A DNA stretch of 64,000 nucleotides from Mycobacterium sp. UM_WGJ (GTDB taxonomy: Bacteria; Actinomycetota; Actinomycetes; Mycobacteriales; Mycobacteriaceae): positions 1-64,000 of the forward strand of contig NZ_AUWR01000018.1 in assembly GCF_000455125.1 (NCBI RefSeq), written 5' to 3'. The notes beneath the pieces were generated by a model. It searched no databases. It saw only the letters and a program-made list of their open reading frames with translations, and was not told where the DNA came from. Shown here one piece after another: positions 48,873 to 59,260 of this stretch. A program made the position numbers and the translations under genes. Every line of letters begins with the position of its first letter. Positions within the stretch are counted from its first letter, which is position 1.

Positions 48873-48935
48873 CCAGCCGGTGACGAGGCCGAGCCCCCGT
48901 ACGGCGGCGAATACCCGGCGCCCAAAGCACCGTCG

Positions 48936-49577
48936 GTGACGCGACTGGTTCTCGGCTCGGCCTCCACGGGCCGGTTGGCCGTCCTGCGCGGCGCCGGGAT
49001 CGACCCGTTGGTGGTGGTCTCCGGTGTCGACGAAGACGCCGTCATGGCCGCTCTTCCCGCCACCGCGTCCCCGGATGCCGTGACCGGCGCCCTGGCCGCC
49101 GCCAAAGCGGAGCATGTCGCCTCGCTGTTGCAACCTCCGGTGAGCGCCGATTGCGTTGTGATCGGCTGCGATTCGATGCTCTACATCGACGGCAAGCTGT
49201 GCGGCAAGCCCCCGACGCTCGATGCGGCCCGGATCCGCTGGCGCGAGATGGCCGGAAGTTCCGGGCAGCTGCACACCGGCCACAGTCTGATCCGGTTGCG
49301 CGACAACGAGATCACCCATCAGATCACCGAAACCGCCGTGACCACAGTGCGCTTCGGCCGACCGGATGACGACGACCTGGAGGCCTACCTGGCCAGCGGC
49401 GAGCCACTGCGGGTCGCCGGCGGCTTCACCCTGGACGGCTTGGGGGGCTGGTTCGTCGACGGCGTCGACGGCGACCCCTCCAGCGTCATCGGTATCAGCC
49501 TGCCCATGCTGCGCCGGCTGCTGCGCACAGCCGGACTCTCCGTCGCTGCGCTGTGGGCGGCCAACCCGGTCACCTGA
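48936..49577 (+). CDS. maf: Maf-family nucleotide pyrophosphatase
   Basis: The 213-residue Maf protein has the N-terminal [19 protein letters not shown], the conserved [23 protein letters not shown] and [20 protein letters not shown]. Maf enzymes hydrolyse non-canonical or specific NTPs (dTTP/UTP or modified bases) and are linked to septum formation. The GTG start is at 48936. It lies between accE5 and sseA, as in M. tuberculosis (Rv3282). Confidence 0.93.
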   Translation: MTRLVLGSASTGRLAVLRGAGIDPLVVVSGVDEDAVMAALPATASPDAVTGALAAAKAEHVASLLQPPVSADCVVIGCDSMLYIDGKLCGKPPTLDAARIRWREMAGSSGQLHTGHSLIRLRDNEITHQITETAVTTVRFGRPDDDDLEAYLASGEPLRVAGGFTLDGLGGWFVDGVDGDPSSVIGISLPMLRRLLRTAGLSVAALWAANPVT

Positions 49578-49658
49578 GCCAGGTCACGAACACCTGACAC
49601 CGGAGGATTTCCGGCCACAGGAGTGGCACCACGGTTACCGACCGGTAGGCTCGGCCTC

Positions 49659-50561
49659 GTGCCAGTTCCTGCCGACCCCACGCCCGCCCTGCAGTCCTAC
49701 GCTCACCCGGAACGGTTGGTGACAGCCGACTGGCTCGCGGGCAACCTGGGCACACCCGGCCTCGTCGTGGTGGAGTCCGACGAGGATGTCTTGCTCTACG
49801 ACATCGGCCACATCCCCACCGCGGTCAAGATCGACTGGGTCACCGATCTCAACGATTCCCCGGTCCGCGACTACATCACCGGCGAGCAGTTCGCCGACCT
49901 GATGAACCGCAAGGGCATCTCGCGCGACGACACCGTGGTGATCTACGGCGACAAGTCCAACTGGTGGGCCGCCTACGCGCTGTGGGTGTTCACCCTGTTC
50001 GGTCATGAAGACGTGCGACTGCTCGACGGCGGGCGCGACCTGTGGGTGTCCTCGGGGCGCGAAACCACGCTGGACGTGCCGTCGAAGACCACCACCGGCT
50101 ACCCCGTCGTCCAGCGCAACGACGCGCCTATCCGGGCCTACAAGGACGATGTGCTGGCCAACATCGGCCACGTGCCGCTGATCGACGTGCGCTCGCCGCA
50201 GGAGTACACCGGCGAGCGCACCCACATGCCGGAGTACCCGGAGGAGGGTGTGCTGCGCGGGGGCCACATCCCCACTGCCGTCTCAGTGCCATGGAGCAAC
50301 GCGGCCGACGACGCCGGCCGGTTCCGCAAGCGCGAGGAATTGGAACGGCTCTACGCCTTTCTGAAGCCCGGGGACCAGCCGATCGCTTACTGCCGCATCG
50401 GAGAACGCTCCAGCCACACCTGGTTCGTTCTGACCCACCTGCTCGGCCTCGACGACGTCCGCAACTACGACGGCTCCTGGACCGAGTGGGGCAACACCGT
50501 TCGGGTGCCTATCGTCGACGGCCCCGAACCAGGTCCGGTCCCAGGGGCCGGGGCGGGCTGA
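49659..50561 (+). CDS. sseA: Thiosulfate sulfurtransferase SseA
   Basis: The 300-residue tandem rhodanese has an inactive N-terminal rhodanese domain and a C-terminal one with active-site Cys in [12 protein letters not shown]. It transfers sulfane sulfur and has been linked to oxidative-stress survival in mycobacteria. GTG 49659 matches the M. tuberculosis start. TAGGCT (49646-49651) ends seven bases upstream of it, so the mRNA is probably leaderless. It lies nine bases before the SufE-like gene. Confidence 0.94.
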   Translation: MPVPADPTPALQSYAHPERLVTADWLAGNLGTPGLVVVESDEDVLLYDIGHIPTAVKIDWVTDLNDSPVRDYITGEQFADLMNRKGISRDDTVVIYGDKSNWWAAYALWVFTLFGHEDVRLLDGGRDLWVSSGRETTLDVPSKTTTGYPVVQRNDAPIRAYKDDVLANIGHVPLIDVRSPQEYTGERTHMPEYPEEGVLRGGHIPTAVSVPWSNAADDAGRFRKREELERLYAFLKPGDQPIAYCRIGERSSHTWFVLTHLLGLDDVRNYDGSWTEWGNTVRVPIVDGPEPGPVPGAGAG

Positions 50562-50569
50562 GCCGGCTG

Positions 50570-50986
50570 ATGAGCCTGCCGGAAGGATTGGCGCAGGTGG
50601 TGTCCGACTTCGCCGACGTCGAAGGCCAGGACAAGCTCAAGCTGTTGATCGAATTCGCCGATGAACTGCCCGAGCTGCCCGACGACCTGACCGAGTCAGC
50701 CATGGAACCGGTACCGGAGTGCCAGTCACCGTTGTTCCTGCATGTCGATGCCGCCGACCCGCAGCGGGTACGGCTGTATTTCAGCGCGCCCCGCGAGGCG
50801 CCGACGACGCGCGGCTTCGCATCGATCTGGGCCGCCGGCCTCGACGGCGAACCGGCCGACGTCATTTTGGGCGTGCCGGAAGATTTCGCGTCTCGGCTCG
50901 GATTGGCCGCACTGATCAGCCCGTTGCGCCTGCGAGGTATGTCCGCCATGTTGACCCGCATCAAGCGGCATTTACGCGCCGCATAA
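50570..50986 (+). CDS. SufE-like sulfur acceptor protein
   Basis: The 138-residue SufE-family protein has the acceptor Cys in [13 protein letters not shown] and the typical [20 protein letters not shown]-terminal helix. SufE proteins take persulfide sulfur from cysteine desulfurase for Fe-S assembly. Pairing with the sulfurtransferase SseA (Rv3283-Rv3284 in M. tuberculosis) suggests a shared sulfur-relay task. ATG 50570 is nine bases after the sseA stop. Confidence 0.92.
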   Translation: MSLPEGLAQVVSDFADVEGQDKLKLLIEFADELPELPDDLTESAMEPVPECQSPLFLHVDAADPQRVRLYFSAPREAPTTRGFASIWAAGLDGEPADVILGVPEDFASRLGLAALISPLRLRGMSAMLTRIKRHLRAA

Positions 50987-51033
50987 GGGGCACTGGAACA
51001 GGTTCAGCGGTCGCGCTTTACACTGCCTGAAGC

Positions 51034-52874
<1,841 letters not shown>

Positions 52875-52881
52875 CAGTCCC

Positions 52882-53277
52882 ATAGAACCCGTCGAGATCA
52901 ACGCCGGCCCGTGGTATCTGCGGATGCCACGGGCTGATGACCGCGTCGACGACCGTCCGAACCTGGCCGATCTCGGCGAGACCGACCCGGACTACGTCGC
53001 GAAGGCCGCCTCCGGCTGGGCAGACGACTCGCGCTATCTCTGGGCGGTCTGCGAGCCGACGACGGGCGAACTGTTGGCCGAGGCGACGCTGGATCCCGCC
53101 TCCGGCGAGATCGCCAGTCGGCACCGGCCAGGTCACAGCCAGGCCGCAGCGACCGGGACGCAGGCGGTGTCCCGTTTCGCTGCCGGCGCGTTAGGTCTGA
53201 CGCCGGTGATGACCGGCCTGGGTGGTCCGGTTGCGCCCGACGAAAATCCAGGTCAAACCGCCGACCGCCAGCGCTAG
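52882..53277 (+). CDS. GNAT-like N-acetyltransferase fragment
   Basis: The frame encodes about 131 residues starting (ATA)-EPVEINAGPWYLR, with ADLGETDPDYV and WAVCEPTTGELLAEATLDP. This resembles a short acetyltransferase-like family found after accA3 in several mycobacteria. No ATG, GTG or TTG lies at the expected start. Alternatives are GTG 52801 inside accA3 or ATG 52924, which loses the conserved N-terminus. The family seems to end near ALGLTP, whereas here the frame runs on about 20 codons antisense to the next gene. It may be a decaying gene. Confidence 0.5.
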   Translation: MEPVEINAGPWYLRMPRADDRVDDRPNLADLGETDPDYVAKAASGWADDSRYLWAVCEPTTGELLAEATLDPASGEIASRHRPGHSQAAATGTQAVSRFAAGALGLTPVMTGLGGPVAPDENPGQTADRQR

Positions 53278-53475
53278 AACCGCGATCCCGAAGCCCAGTG
53301 TCCACCCGGCGTCGCGCTGCGCGGCAGCGCTCATGAAACCCACCAATGCCAGTGCTGCCATCAGCAGCATGCCCAAGCCCGGCAACTCACGGCGGTCCTT
53401 GAACACCAACCCGGCCCGCGGCTGGGTCGTACGCCTCTGATCGATTCCCTCGTCGGTGTCGCTGATGTCGCTCAT
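53191..53475 (-). CDS. Small two-helix membrane protein, UsfY-like
   Basis: The 94-residue protein has a charged N-terminus (MSDISDTDEGIDQRRTTQPR) and two hydrophobic helices (about 38-56 and 64-83), ending with basic residues. The RTT-P-AG segment and layout recall UsfY, a protein of unknown function encoded in the sigF locus. In M. tuberculosis sigF and usfY follow accA3. Here no sigF or anti-sigma gene is present. The call is tentative. Its 3' end overlaps the preceding acetyltransferase frame by 87 bases. Confidence 0.55.
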   Translation of the reverse strand: MSDISDTDEGIDQRRTTQPRAGLVFKDRRELPGLGMLLMAALALVGFMSAAAQRDAGWTLGFGIAVLALAVGGLTWIFVGRNRTTQAGHHRRQT

Positions 53476-53510
53476 GAAGCCCTTGTACCCTCGGCGTTTC
53501 AACCCGAAAC

Positions 53511-53640
53511 CCGCCGCGCTCGCAGTCGCCGCTGCGCTGATGGCGGCGACCTTCTTCACCCGGCTCCGCCGCGCTCGCAGTCGCCGCTGCGCTGATGGCG
53601 GCGACCTGCATCACCCGGCTCCGCCGCGCTCGCAGTCGCC
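53511..53640. repeat. 55-bp tandem repeat with hairpin unit
   Basis: Two full 55-base units (53511-53565, 53566-53620) and a 20-base partial third occupy the space between the UsfY-like start and the oxidoreductase stop. They differ at only two or three bases (CTTCTTC versus CTGCATC). Each full unit contains GTCGCCGC and GCGGCGAC arms around a 10-base loop, so each can form a hairpin. The length is not a multiple of three, so no frame is kept. It resembles MIRU/VNTR loci. Confidence 0.85.
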
Positions 53641-53641
53641 G

Positions 53642-54625
53642 TCATGGTGCGTCGCGCAGCGCCGCCAGCAGCGGCTCTGCCGCCTCCTTGAGGAAGGCCT
53701 CCTGGGTCTCCCCACCGATCTGGATCAGCGCGATGTCGGTGAAGCCGGCTTCTCGGTAGGCACCGACGGCGTCGACGATGGCGTCCAGTTCCGGCCCGCA
53801 GGCAATGGCCCCGGCCACGTCACGCGGCTGAACATAGCGGGTGGCGGCCGCGAACGCAGCGGGTGTCGGCAGCTCGGAATTGACCGACCAGCCGCCGCCG
53901 AACCAACGGAACTGCCGGTGAGCGCGCTGTATTGCCTTATCCCGGTCGGGATCCCAGCACACCGGTAGCTGCCCGACGACTCGCCCGCCGGCCAGTCCGG
54001 CCGCCTGCCGTGCGGCGTGCCAGGACTGGACCAGGTCGCGGTCGGGCTGCACCGCGATCAGGTGATCGGCGGCCGCAGCGAATCGGTCGACGCCCTTGGG
54101 TCCCGACATCGCGACGGCCAAGGCGACCGGGATGTCGGGTAGGTCCCACAGCCGCGCCTGGTCGACTTGGAAGTATTCGCCGTGGTGGTCGACCGTCTCC
54201 CCCATCAGCAGCTCACGGATGATCTTGATGGCTTCACCGAGCATGGCCTGTCTGCGCGCTACGTTCGGCCAACCGGCTCCCGTCACGATGTGCTCGTTGA
54301 GGTTCTCCCCGCTGCCCAGCCCCAGGGTGAACCGGCCTTCAGCCAGGATCTGCACCGTGGCCGCCTGCTGGGCCACGATCGCCGGGTGATACCGCATAGT
54401 CGGGCAGGTGACGTAGCTGTACAGACCTATCTCTTGAGTGGCGTGCGCAACCGCGCCCAGCAGCGCCCAGGCGTTGGGGGCGTGGCCCTGCGACGCCAGC
54501 CACGGTGAGAAGTGATCGCTGCACACGGCGAAGTCGAAACCGCGTTCTTCGGCGGCAACGGCGTAGCCGACCAACTCTGCGGGCCCGCTCTGCTCGGTCA
54601 TCAGGGTGTAGCCGAAGCGTGTCAT
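53642..54625 (-). CDS. F420-dependent LLM-class oxidoreductase (G6PDH-like family)
   Basis: The 327-residue luciferase-like TIM-barrel enzyme starts TRFGYTLMTEQSGP and contains VCSDHFSPW, TCPTMRYHPAIVAQ and GLGSGENLNEHIV. These are hallmarks of the F420-dependent glucose-6-phosphate dehydrogenase-related (TIGR03557) group. It should use F420 made by the FbiA/FbiB pathway encoded 30 kb away. The substrate is uncertain, and other sugar phosphates or alcohols are possible. ATG 54625 gives the family start. The stop is two bases from the tandem repeat. Confidence 0.88.
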   Translation of the reverse strand: MTRFGYTLMTEQSGPAELVGYAVAAEERGFDFAVCSDHFSPWLASQGHAPNAWALLGAVAHATQEIGLYSYVTCPTMRYHPAIVAQQAATVQILAEGRFTLGLGSGENLNEHIVTGAGWPNVARRQAMLGEAIKIIRELLMGETVDHHGEYFQVDQARLWDLPDIPVALAVAMSGPKGVDRFAAAADHLIAVQPDRDLVQSWHAARQAAGLAGGRVVGQLPVCWDPDRDKAIQRAHRQFRWFGGGWSVNSELPTPAAFAAATRYVQPRDVAGAIACGPELDAIVDAVGAYREAGFTDIALIQIGGETQEAFLKEAAEPLLAALRDAP

Positions 54626-54717
54626 GCTGCCGGAATACCCAACGGCTGAGCACCGAAACGGCACGGTGCCGTTTGGCGCAGCCGGGCTGGCGGGTACCCG
54701 CAAGCGTGACCACGGCA

Positions 54718-55713
54718 ATGATCCACACCGAACCTCGTCTGCCCGCCGCGTGCGGGCCGTTGTCCGAGGCGGTGTGCGACCTCTTACGCCAGCCCGCTGG
54801 CACGGCCCACGGTTTCCTCCCCCCGGCCCGCGAAGCCGATCCGTATGGCCGCGACCTGCAACTGGCGCTCTACGTCTGCTACGAGTTGCACTACCGCGGG
54901 TTCGCCGGCGTGGACCCGGACTGGGAGTGGGACGTCACCCTGTTGGGATTACGCCGACAACTCGAACAGGTGTTCCTCGACCGGGTGCGTCACGATGTCG
55001 GAGTGATTCCGCCGGAAGCGACGGCCGCTGCCGAAATGGACGCCGCGGCAACCGAGCCCGTGCGCGGGACCGGCCCGTCGTGGCATCTGCGTGATCACGG
55101 AACCTGGGAGCAGGCCCGCGAATACTTCATCCACCGATCGCTTTACCACCTCAAGGAGGGCGATCCGCACGCCTGGATCATCCCGCGCCTGACCGGCCAG
55201 GCCAAGGCGTCGTTCGTCGCGGTCGAATTCGACGAGTACGGCGCGGGACAGGGGGCGCGGGTGCACCAGCAGCTCTTCGCCGACCTGCTCACCGCTGCCG
55301 GGCTGGATGCCGGCTACCTGGCCTACCTCGACGTGGTCCCCGCCGAGTCGCTGGCGGTGGTGAATCTGATGTCGCTGTTCGGGCTGCATCGCCGCTGGCG
55401 GGGTGCGGCCGCCGGCCACTTCGCCGCCACCGAGATCACCTCCCCGCCCGGCTCGAGCCGCCTGGTCGCGGCGCTGCGGCGGATGGGCGCACCGGAGCCG
55501 TGCGTGGCGTTCTACGCCGAGCACGTCGAGGCCGATGCCGTGCACGAACAGGTGGTGCGCACCGACGTGATCGGCAGCCTGTTGGACCGCACTCCGCATT
55601 TGGAGACTGATGTCGTGTTCGGTATGCGAGCTCTTGACACCGTGGAAAATCGGCTTGCCGACGTGATGACCTCGGCCTGGTCAGCCGGACGTTCATCGCT
55701 ACTGACGAACTGA
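54718..55713 (+). CDS. Heme-oxygenase-like diiron (HDO) family protein
   Basis: The 331-residue mainly helical protein belongs to the iron-containing redox enzyme family. Candidate iron ligands are spread as expected: Glu/His in LYVCYELHYRGF, Glu in VEFDEYGAG followed by His in RVHQQLF, and Glu/His in YAEHVEADAVHEQ. HDO enzymes carry out O2-dependent oxidation, desaturation or C-C cleavage of amino- or fatty-acid substrates. None can be assigned here. ATG 54718 is used, with GTG 54706 possible. It is divergent from the F420 oxidoreductase gene. Confidence 0.8.
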   Translation: MIHTEPRLPAACGPLSEAVCDLLRQPAGTAHGFLPPAREADPYGRDLQLALYVCYELHYRGFAGVDPDWEWDVTLLGLRRQLEQVFLDRVRHDVGVIPPEATAAAEMDAAATEPVRGTGPSWHLRDHGTWEQAREYFIHRSLYHLKEGDPHAWIIPRLTGQAKASFVAVEFDEYGAGQGARVHQQLFADLLTAAGLDAGYLAYLDVVPAESLAVVNLMSLFGLHRRWRGAAAGHFAATEITSPPGSSRLVAALRRMGAPEPCVAFYAEHVEADAVHEQVVRTDVIGSLLDRTPHLETDVVFGMRALDTVENRLADVMTSAWSAGRSSLLTN

Positions 55714-55896
55714 AAATTAAGGTTTCACTGGGATTTTCCAGAAATTGTCGAGCACCTCTTTGCCAATCGAATCGGTTCTAGGTAATGTCTGGTTCCTCCG
55801 GTTGAGCTCACAGCCGCAGTGAAACGTCACCGCGTAACGCAGTCCCGGAAGTGACGTGATCCAACAGCACGATTCGTCGACTGATGGAGCCACAAC

Positions 55897-56334
55897 ATGA
55901 TGATCAGCAAGGTTACTCAGAACGCATTCGCCACTCCCGCAACGGAAGCCACCCAGGTTTGGCACAATCACACCGCCAAATTCACTGTGCATTGGGGCCG
56001 CGCCGGAGCCGTCGTCGCCGTGAACGGTGAGATCGACGCGGCCAACGCCATCCCATTCGCCGACTATGCCAAGCACTGCGCCGAATGCTGCGAATGGCTG
56101 GTGGTGGACCTGTCCGAACTGACTTTTATTGGAACCAGCGGGTTTTCAGCTCTTCAGTCGATCAGCGCGCAGTGTTCCAGCACGCAGACCAAACTGAAGG
56201 TGGTCCCCAGCCCCGCATTGACCACCTTGCTGCGGATCTGCGATCCACACTCGCGGCTTCCGCTGGTGGACTCGCTGACGGACGCCTTGACTGAGGTGCA
56301 GCGGTCCGGCCGACCGCTGCACCTGGTGCCGTGA
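55897..56334 (+). CDS. STAS-domain anti-sigma factor antagonist
   Basis: The 145-residue SpoIIAA-like protein has an N-terminal tail of about 35 residues, then the STAS core: GAVVAVNGEIDAANA, WLVVDLSELTFIGTSGFSAL with the phosphorylatable Ser in the IGTSG loop, and a C-terminal helix. Such proteins bind anti-sigma kinases, in mycobacteria typically of the SigF network (RsfA/RsfB). GGAG precedes the ATG at 55897. It is convergent with katE, a common SigF target, nine bases apart. Confidence 0.88.
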   Translation: MMISKVTQNAFATPATEATQVWHNHTAKFTVHWGRAGAVVAVNGEIDAANAIPFADYAKHCAECCEWLVVDLSELTFIGTSGFSALQSISAQCSSTQTKLKVVPSPALTTLLRICDPHSRLPLVDSLTDALTEVQRSGRPLHLVP

Positions 56335-56343
56335 TCTAGGGAG

Positions 56344-58470
56344 CTAAGCAGGAACCGCGTCCGCAGTGCGGTTCCAGACCCGGTGCTCGGCGAGTGCAGC
56401 GGCGAACGCGTCGAAGAACTCGTCATCGAGGTCATCAGCCGCGGCCGTCGTCGTCACTACGCCGGAGGCGACGACGACCGCGGTGTCCTCGGCCGGTCGC
56501 TCGGACACGCCCGCCTTGGGCAACAAGTCCACTCCCGCCCCGAACGCCCCGATCACCTTGAGGTGCTTGTAAGCCTCCGTGACGAAATGCACCGCATACC
56601 CGTCGCCGGAGAGCGTTTGCACCGCGTCGGGTCCGCACGGCACGACCACCGCGTCGTAGAGCACCGACGCCATCGTGGTGAAGGCTCGGTCGACACTCAA
56701 CCGGCCACCGGAGCCGCCGGTCAATTCGCCACCGGCGATGGGCGCCAGCACTTCGGCGATCGCGCCGCGTTCCCGCATCGCGGCGACGAACCGTTCGACG
56801 CCCACCACGTCCACGCCGTCAGCGGCCAGCATCGCGATCTTGCGGCTGTCGATGCCGGGCGCCTCCTCGCCTGCGGGGGTGCCGGCATCCGTCAGCTGCG
56901 AGAGCGCCGGTGAGAGCACCACCTCGTCGACGGGCTGCTCTTCGGGTGCGGCCAGGCCCAGTTTCGCGGCCACCTGCCGCGCCAGGCCGTGGTCGACCAA
57001 GTTGAGCTGTTCGACGGTGCGCTGCCGGATCTCAACGGTTTCGCATTTCCCCAGTTCAAAGGCGTAGGCCGCGACGATGTGCTTCGCCTCGGGCGCCGAC
57101 ATGCTGCGGTAGAACATCCGCGCCTGGCTGTAGTGGTTCTCGAAGCTCGCGGCGCGCTTGCGGATCTTGGCCCCGTCCACCTTCCCGGTGTAATGCCGGA
57201 ACACGCCCTCGTCGGCCAAAGCTGGGCAGCCACCGCCCATCGAGTTCTTGTAGTAACTGGACTTCCCCCGCGGAATCGCGTGTTGGCTGTAGCCGTCGTG
57301 CTGGTTGTTGTGCACCGGGGCCACCGGCCGGTTGACCGGCAGCTGGGCGAAGTTCGGTCCGCCGAGCCGGATCAGCTGCGTGTCCAGGTAGGAGAAGTTG
57401 CGGAACTGCAGCAACGGGTCATTGGTGAAGTCGATTCCCGGAACGAGGTTGGCCGTGCAGAAGGCCACCTGCTCGGTTTCGGCGAAGAAGTTCTCCGGGT
57501 TGCGATTGAGCACCATTCTGCCCACCGGGCGTACCGGAACCTGTTCTTCGGGAATGATTTTGGTGGCGTCCAACAGGTCGAAGTCGAACTTGAACTCGTC
57601 GTCTTCTGCAACCAACTGGACACCGAGTTCCCATTCCGGGTACTGACCGGCCTCGATGGCGTCCCACAGATCGCGACGGTTGAAGTCGGGATCTTTGCCG
57701 GCGATCTTCTGGCATTCGTCCCAGATCAGCGAATGCACACCCAGCTTTGGCTTCCAGTGGAACTTCACGAACGTCCCCTCGCCGCTTGAATTCACGAAAC
57801 GGAAGGTGTGCACGCCGAAGCCCTGCATCATCCGGTAGCTGCGCGGCAGGGCGCGGTCCGACATCAGCCACATAATGGCGTGCAGCGTCTCGGGCTGCAA
57901 TGAGACAAAGTCCCACAGCGTGTCGTGCGCGGACTGGGCCTGCGGAATCTCGTTGTCCGGCTCGGGTTTCACCGCATGCACGAAATCCGGGAACTTGATG
58001 CCGTCCTGGATGAAGAACACCGGAAAGTTGTTGCCCACCAGATCGTAGTTGCCCGCCTCGGTGTAGAACTTGGTGGCGAATCCGCGGACGTCGCGCACGG
58101 TGTCGGCCGAACCGCGGGAGCCGGCCACCGTGGAGAACCGCACGAACACCGGCGTCTTGATGCCCGGCGTGGTCAGAAACCGTGCCGCGGTGTACTGCGC
58201 GAGCGAGTCGTCATAGGGCTCGAAGTAGCCGTAGGCGCCCGACCCCCGGGCGTGCACCACCCGCTCGGGAATCCGCTCATGGTCGAAGTGGGTGATCTTC
58301 TCCCGGGCGTGAAAGTCCTCCAGCAGAGTCGGCCCGCGCTCACCGACAGTCAGCGCGTCGTCGGTGTGGTCGACGCGCACCCCCTGCTGGGTCGTGAGGT
58401 ATCCGGACTGCCGGTCGACCCGGTAATCGTCGAGTTGTCGCTGCTTGCCGTCACGGTCCTCGTTAGCCAC
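56344..58470 (-). CDS. katE: Large-subunit monofunctional catalase
   Basis: The 708-residue clade 2 (HPII-type) catalase disproportionates H2O2. The active-site His lies in [15 protein letters not shown] (about 73), the distal region is [18 protein letters not shown], and the heme-ligand Tyr is in [16 protein letters not shown]. From about residue 550 a flavodoxin/GATase1-like C-terminal domain is present, typical of the large subunits. The GTG start has AGAGGAAAA upstream. M. tuberculosis lacks KatE at this locus. SigF-like promoter boxes lie in the divergent spacer. Confidence 0.95.
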   Translation of the reverse strand: MANEDRDGKQRQLDDYRVDRQSGYLTTQQGVRVDHTDDALTVGERGPTLLEDFHAREKITHFDHERIPERVVHARGSGAYGYFEPYDDSLAQYTAARFLTTPGIKTPVFVRFSTVAGSRGSADTVRDVRGFATKFYTEAGNYDLVGNNFPVFFIQDGIKFPDFVHAVKPEPDNEIPQAQSAHDTLWDFVSLQPETLHAIMWLMSDRALPRSYRMMQGFGVHTFRFVNSSGEGTFVKFHWKPKLGVHSLIWDECQKIAGKDPDFNRRDLWDAIEAGQYPEWELGVQLVAEDDEFKFDFDLLDATKIIPEEQVPVRPVGRMVLNRNPENFFAETEQVAFCTANLVPGIDFTNDPLLQFRNFSYLDTQLIRLGGPNFAQLPVNRPVAPVHNNQHDGYSQHAIPRGKSSYYKNSMGGGCPALADEGVFRHYTGKVDGAKIRKRAASFENHYSQARMFYRSMSAPEAKHIVAAYAFELGKCETVEIRQRTVEQLNLVDHGLARQVAAKLGLAAPEEQPVDEVVLSPALSQLTDAGTPAGEEAPGIDSRKIAMLAADGVDVVGVERFVAAMRERGAIAEVLAPIAGGELTGGSGGRLSVDRAFTTMASVLYDAVVVPCGPDAVQTLSGDGYAVHFVTEAYKHLKVIGAFGAGVDLLPKAGVSERPAEDTAVVVASGVVTTTAAADDLDDEFFDAFAAALAEHRVWNRTADAVPA

Positions 58471-58487
58471 CGCTTTTCCTCTCGTCA

Positions 58488-58536
58488 GTATTCGGGAAGT
58501 CCCTGGGTGGGTATCCCAGCCGGGTCATCCGCAAAC
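58488..58536. promoter_or_regulatory. SigF-like promoter elements between katE and the HAD operon
   Basis: On the plus strand GTAT (58488-58491), 17 bases and GGGTAT (58509-58514) approximate the mycobacterial SigF consensus GTTT-N15-17-GGGTA. On the minus strand GTTT (58536-58533), 15 bases and GGGATA (58517-58512) give a poorer match reading toward katE. The boxes overlap, so the two directions may share one control region. The match was made by eye only. Confidence 0.35.
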
Positions 58537-58570
58537 GGCCAGGACCACCCACGAGCGAGAGGAGACGAGC

Positions 58571-59260
58571 GTGAGCGCCCAATCGGCTGTGTTGTTCGAC
58601 GTTGACGGCACCCTGGTCGACTCCAACTATCTGCACGTACACGCCTGGCGGCGTGCGTTCGACGAGCTACACTTCGAGGTGGAGTCGTGGCGCATTCACC
58701 GGGCCATCGGAATGGACGGGTCCGCGCTGGTGCGCCTGCTCTCCGACGACGCTCCCGAGGACGTCCGAAGCCGTCTCAAAGACCTGCACTCGCAGTTCTA
58801 CCTACAGTCATCGGCGCTGCTGTCGCCGCTACCGGGTGCCCGGAAGCTGCTGGAACACATAGCGGCCCTTGGTCTTCCGGTGGTGCTGGCTACCTCGGCC
58901 CCCGAGGACGAGTTGGCGGTGCTGCGCAAGGTGCTTGGCTGCGACGACCTTGTCGCAGCGGTCACCTCGTCGGCTGACGTCGACATCGCGAAGCCGAATC
59001 CGGACATCATCGAGATTGCACTGGACCGGGTCGGTGCAGCGGCGGAGCGCGCCGTCTTTGTGGGCGACGCGGTTTGGGATGCCCACGCATGCGTGCGCGC
59101 GGGAGTGCCCAGCATCGGTCTGCTCAGTGGCGGCGTCTCCCGCGACGAACTGGAAACGGCCGGTGCGGCCGCGGTTTTCGACAACGCCGCGGATCTGCTG
59201 GAGCACCTCGATCAGTCGCCGATCGCCGGCTTGGCTGAGGGGCGAGACGACCATGGATGA
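58571..59260 (+). CDS. HAD-family phosphatase (beta-PGM-like)
   Basis: This 229-residue haloacid dehalogenase-like hydrolase has motif I LFDVDGTLVDSN with the nucleophile Asp, motif II in LATSAPED, motif III Lys in DIAKPNP and motif IV VGDAVWDAHA. A helical C1 cap is of the phosphoglycolate phosphatase/beta-phosphoglucomutase type. The substrate is unknown. AGAGGAGA precedes GTG 58571. It leads a three-gene operon, its stop overlapping the next start by eight bases. Confidence 0.88.
   Translation: MSAQSAVLFDVDGTLVDSNYLHVHAWRRAFDELHFEVESWRIHRAIGMDGSALVRLLSDDAPEDVRSRLKDLHSQFYLQSSALLSPLPGARKLLEHIAALGLPVVLATSAPEDELAVLRKVLGCDDLVAAVTSSADVDIAKPNPDIIEIALDRVGAAAERAVFVGDAVWDAHACVRAGVPSIGLLSGGVSRDELETAGAAAVFDNAADLLEHLDQSPIAGLAEGRDDHG

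Noticed and set aside
55717-56076. Minus-strand frame of 119 codons in the spacer before the STAS gene
   Set aside because: It overlaps the start of the STAS gene antisense and has no similarity to anything I recognise.
52875-56343. sigF or its anti-sigma gene after accA3
   Set aside because: No sigma-factor or RsbW-type kinase motif is found in any frame of this stretch.
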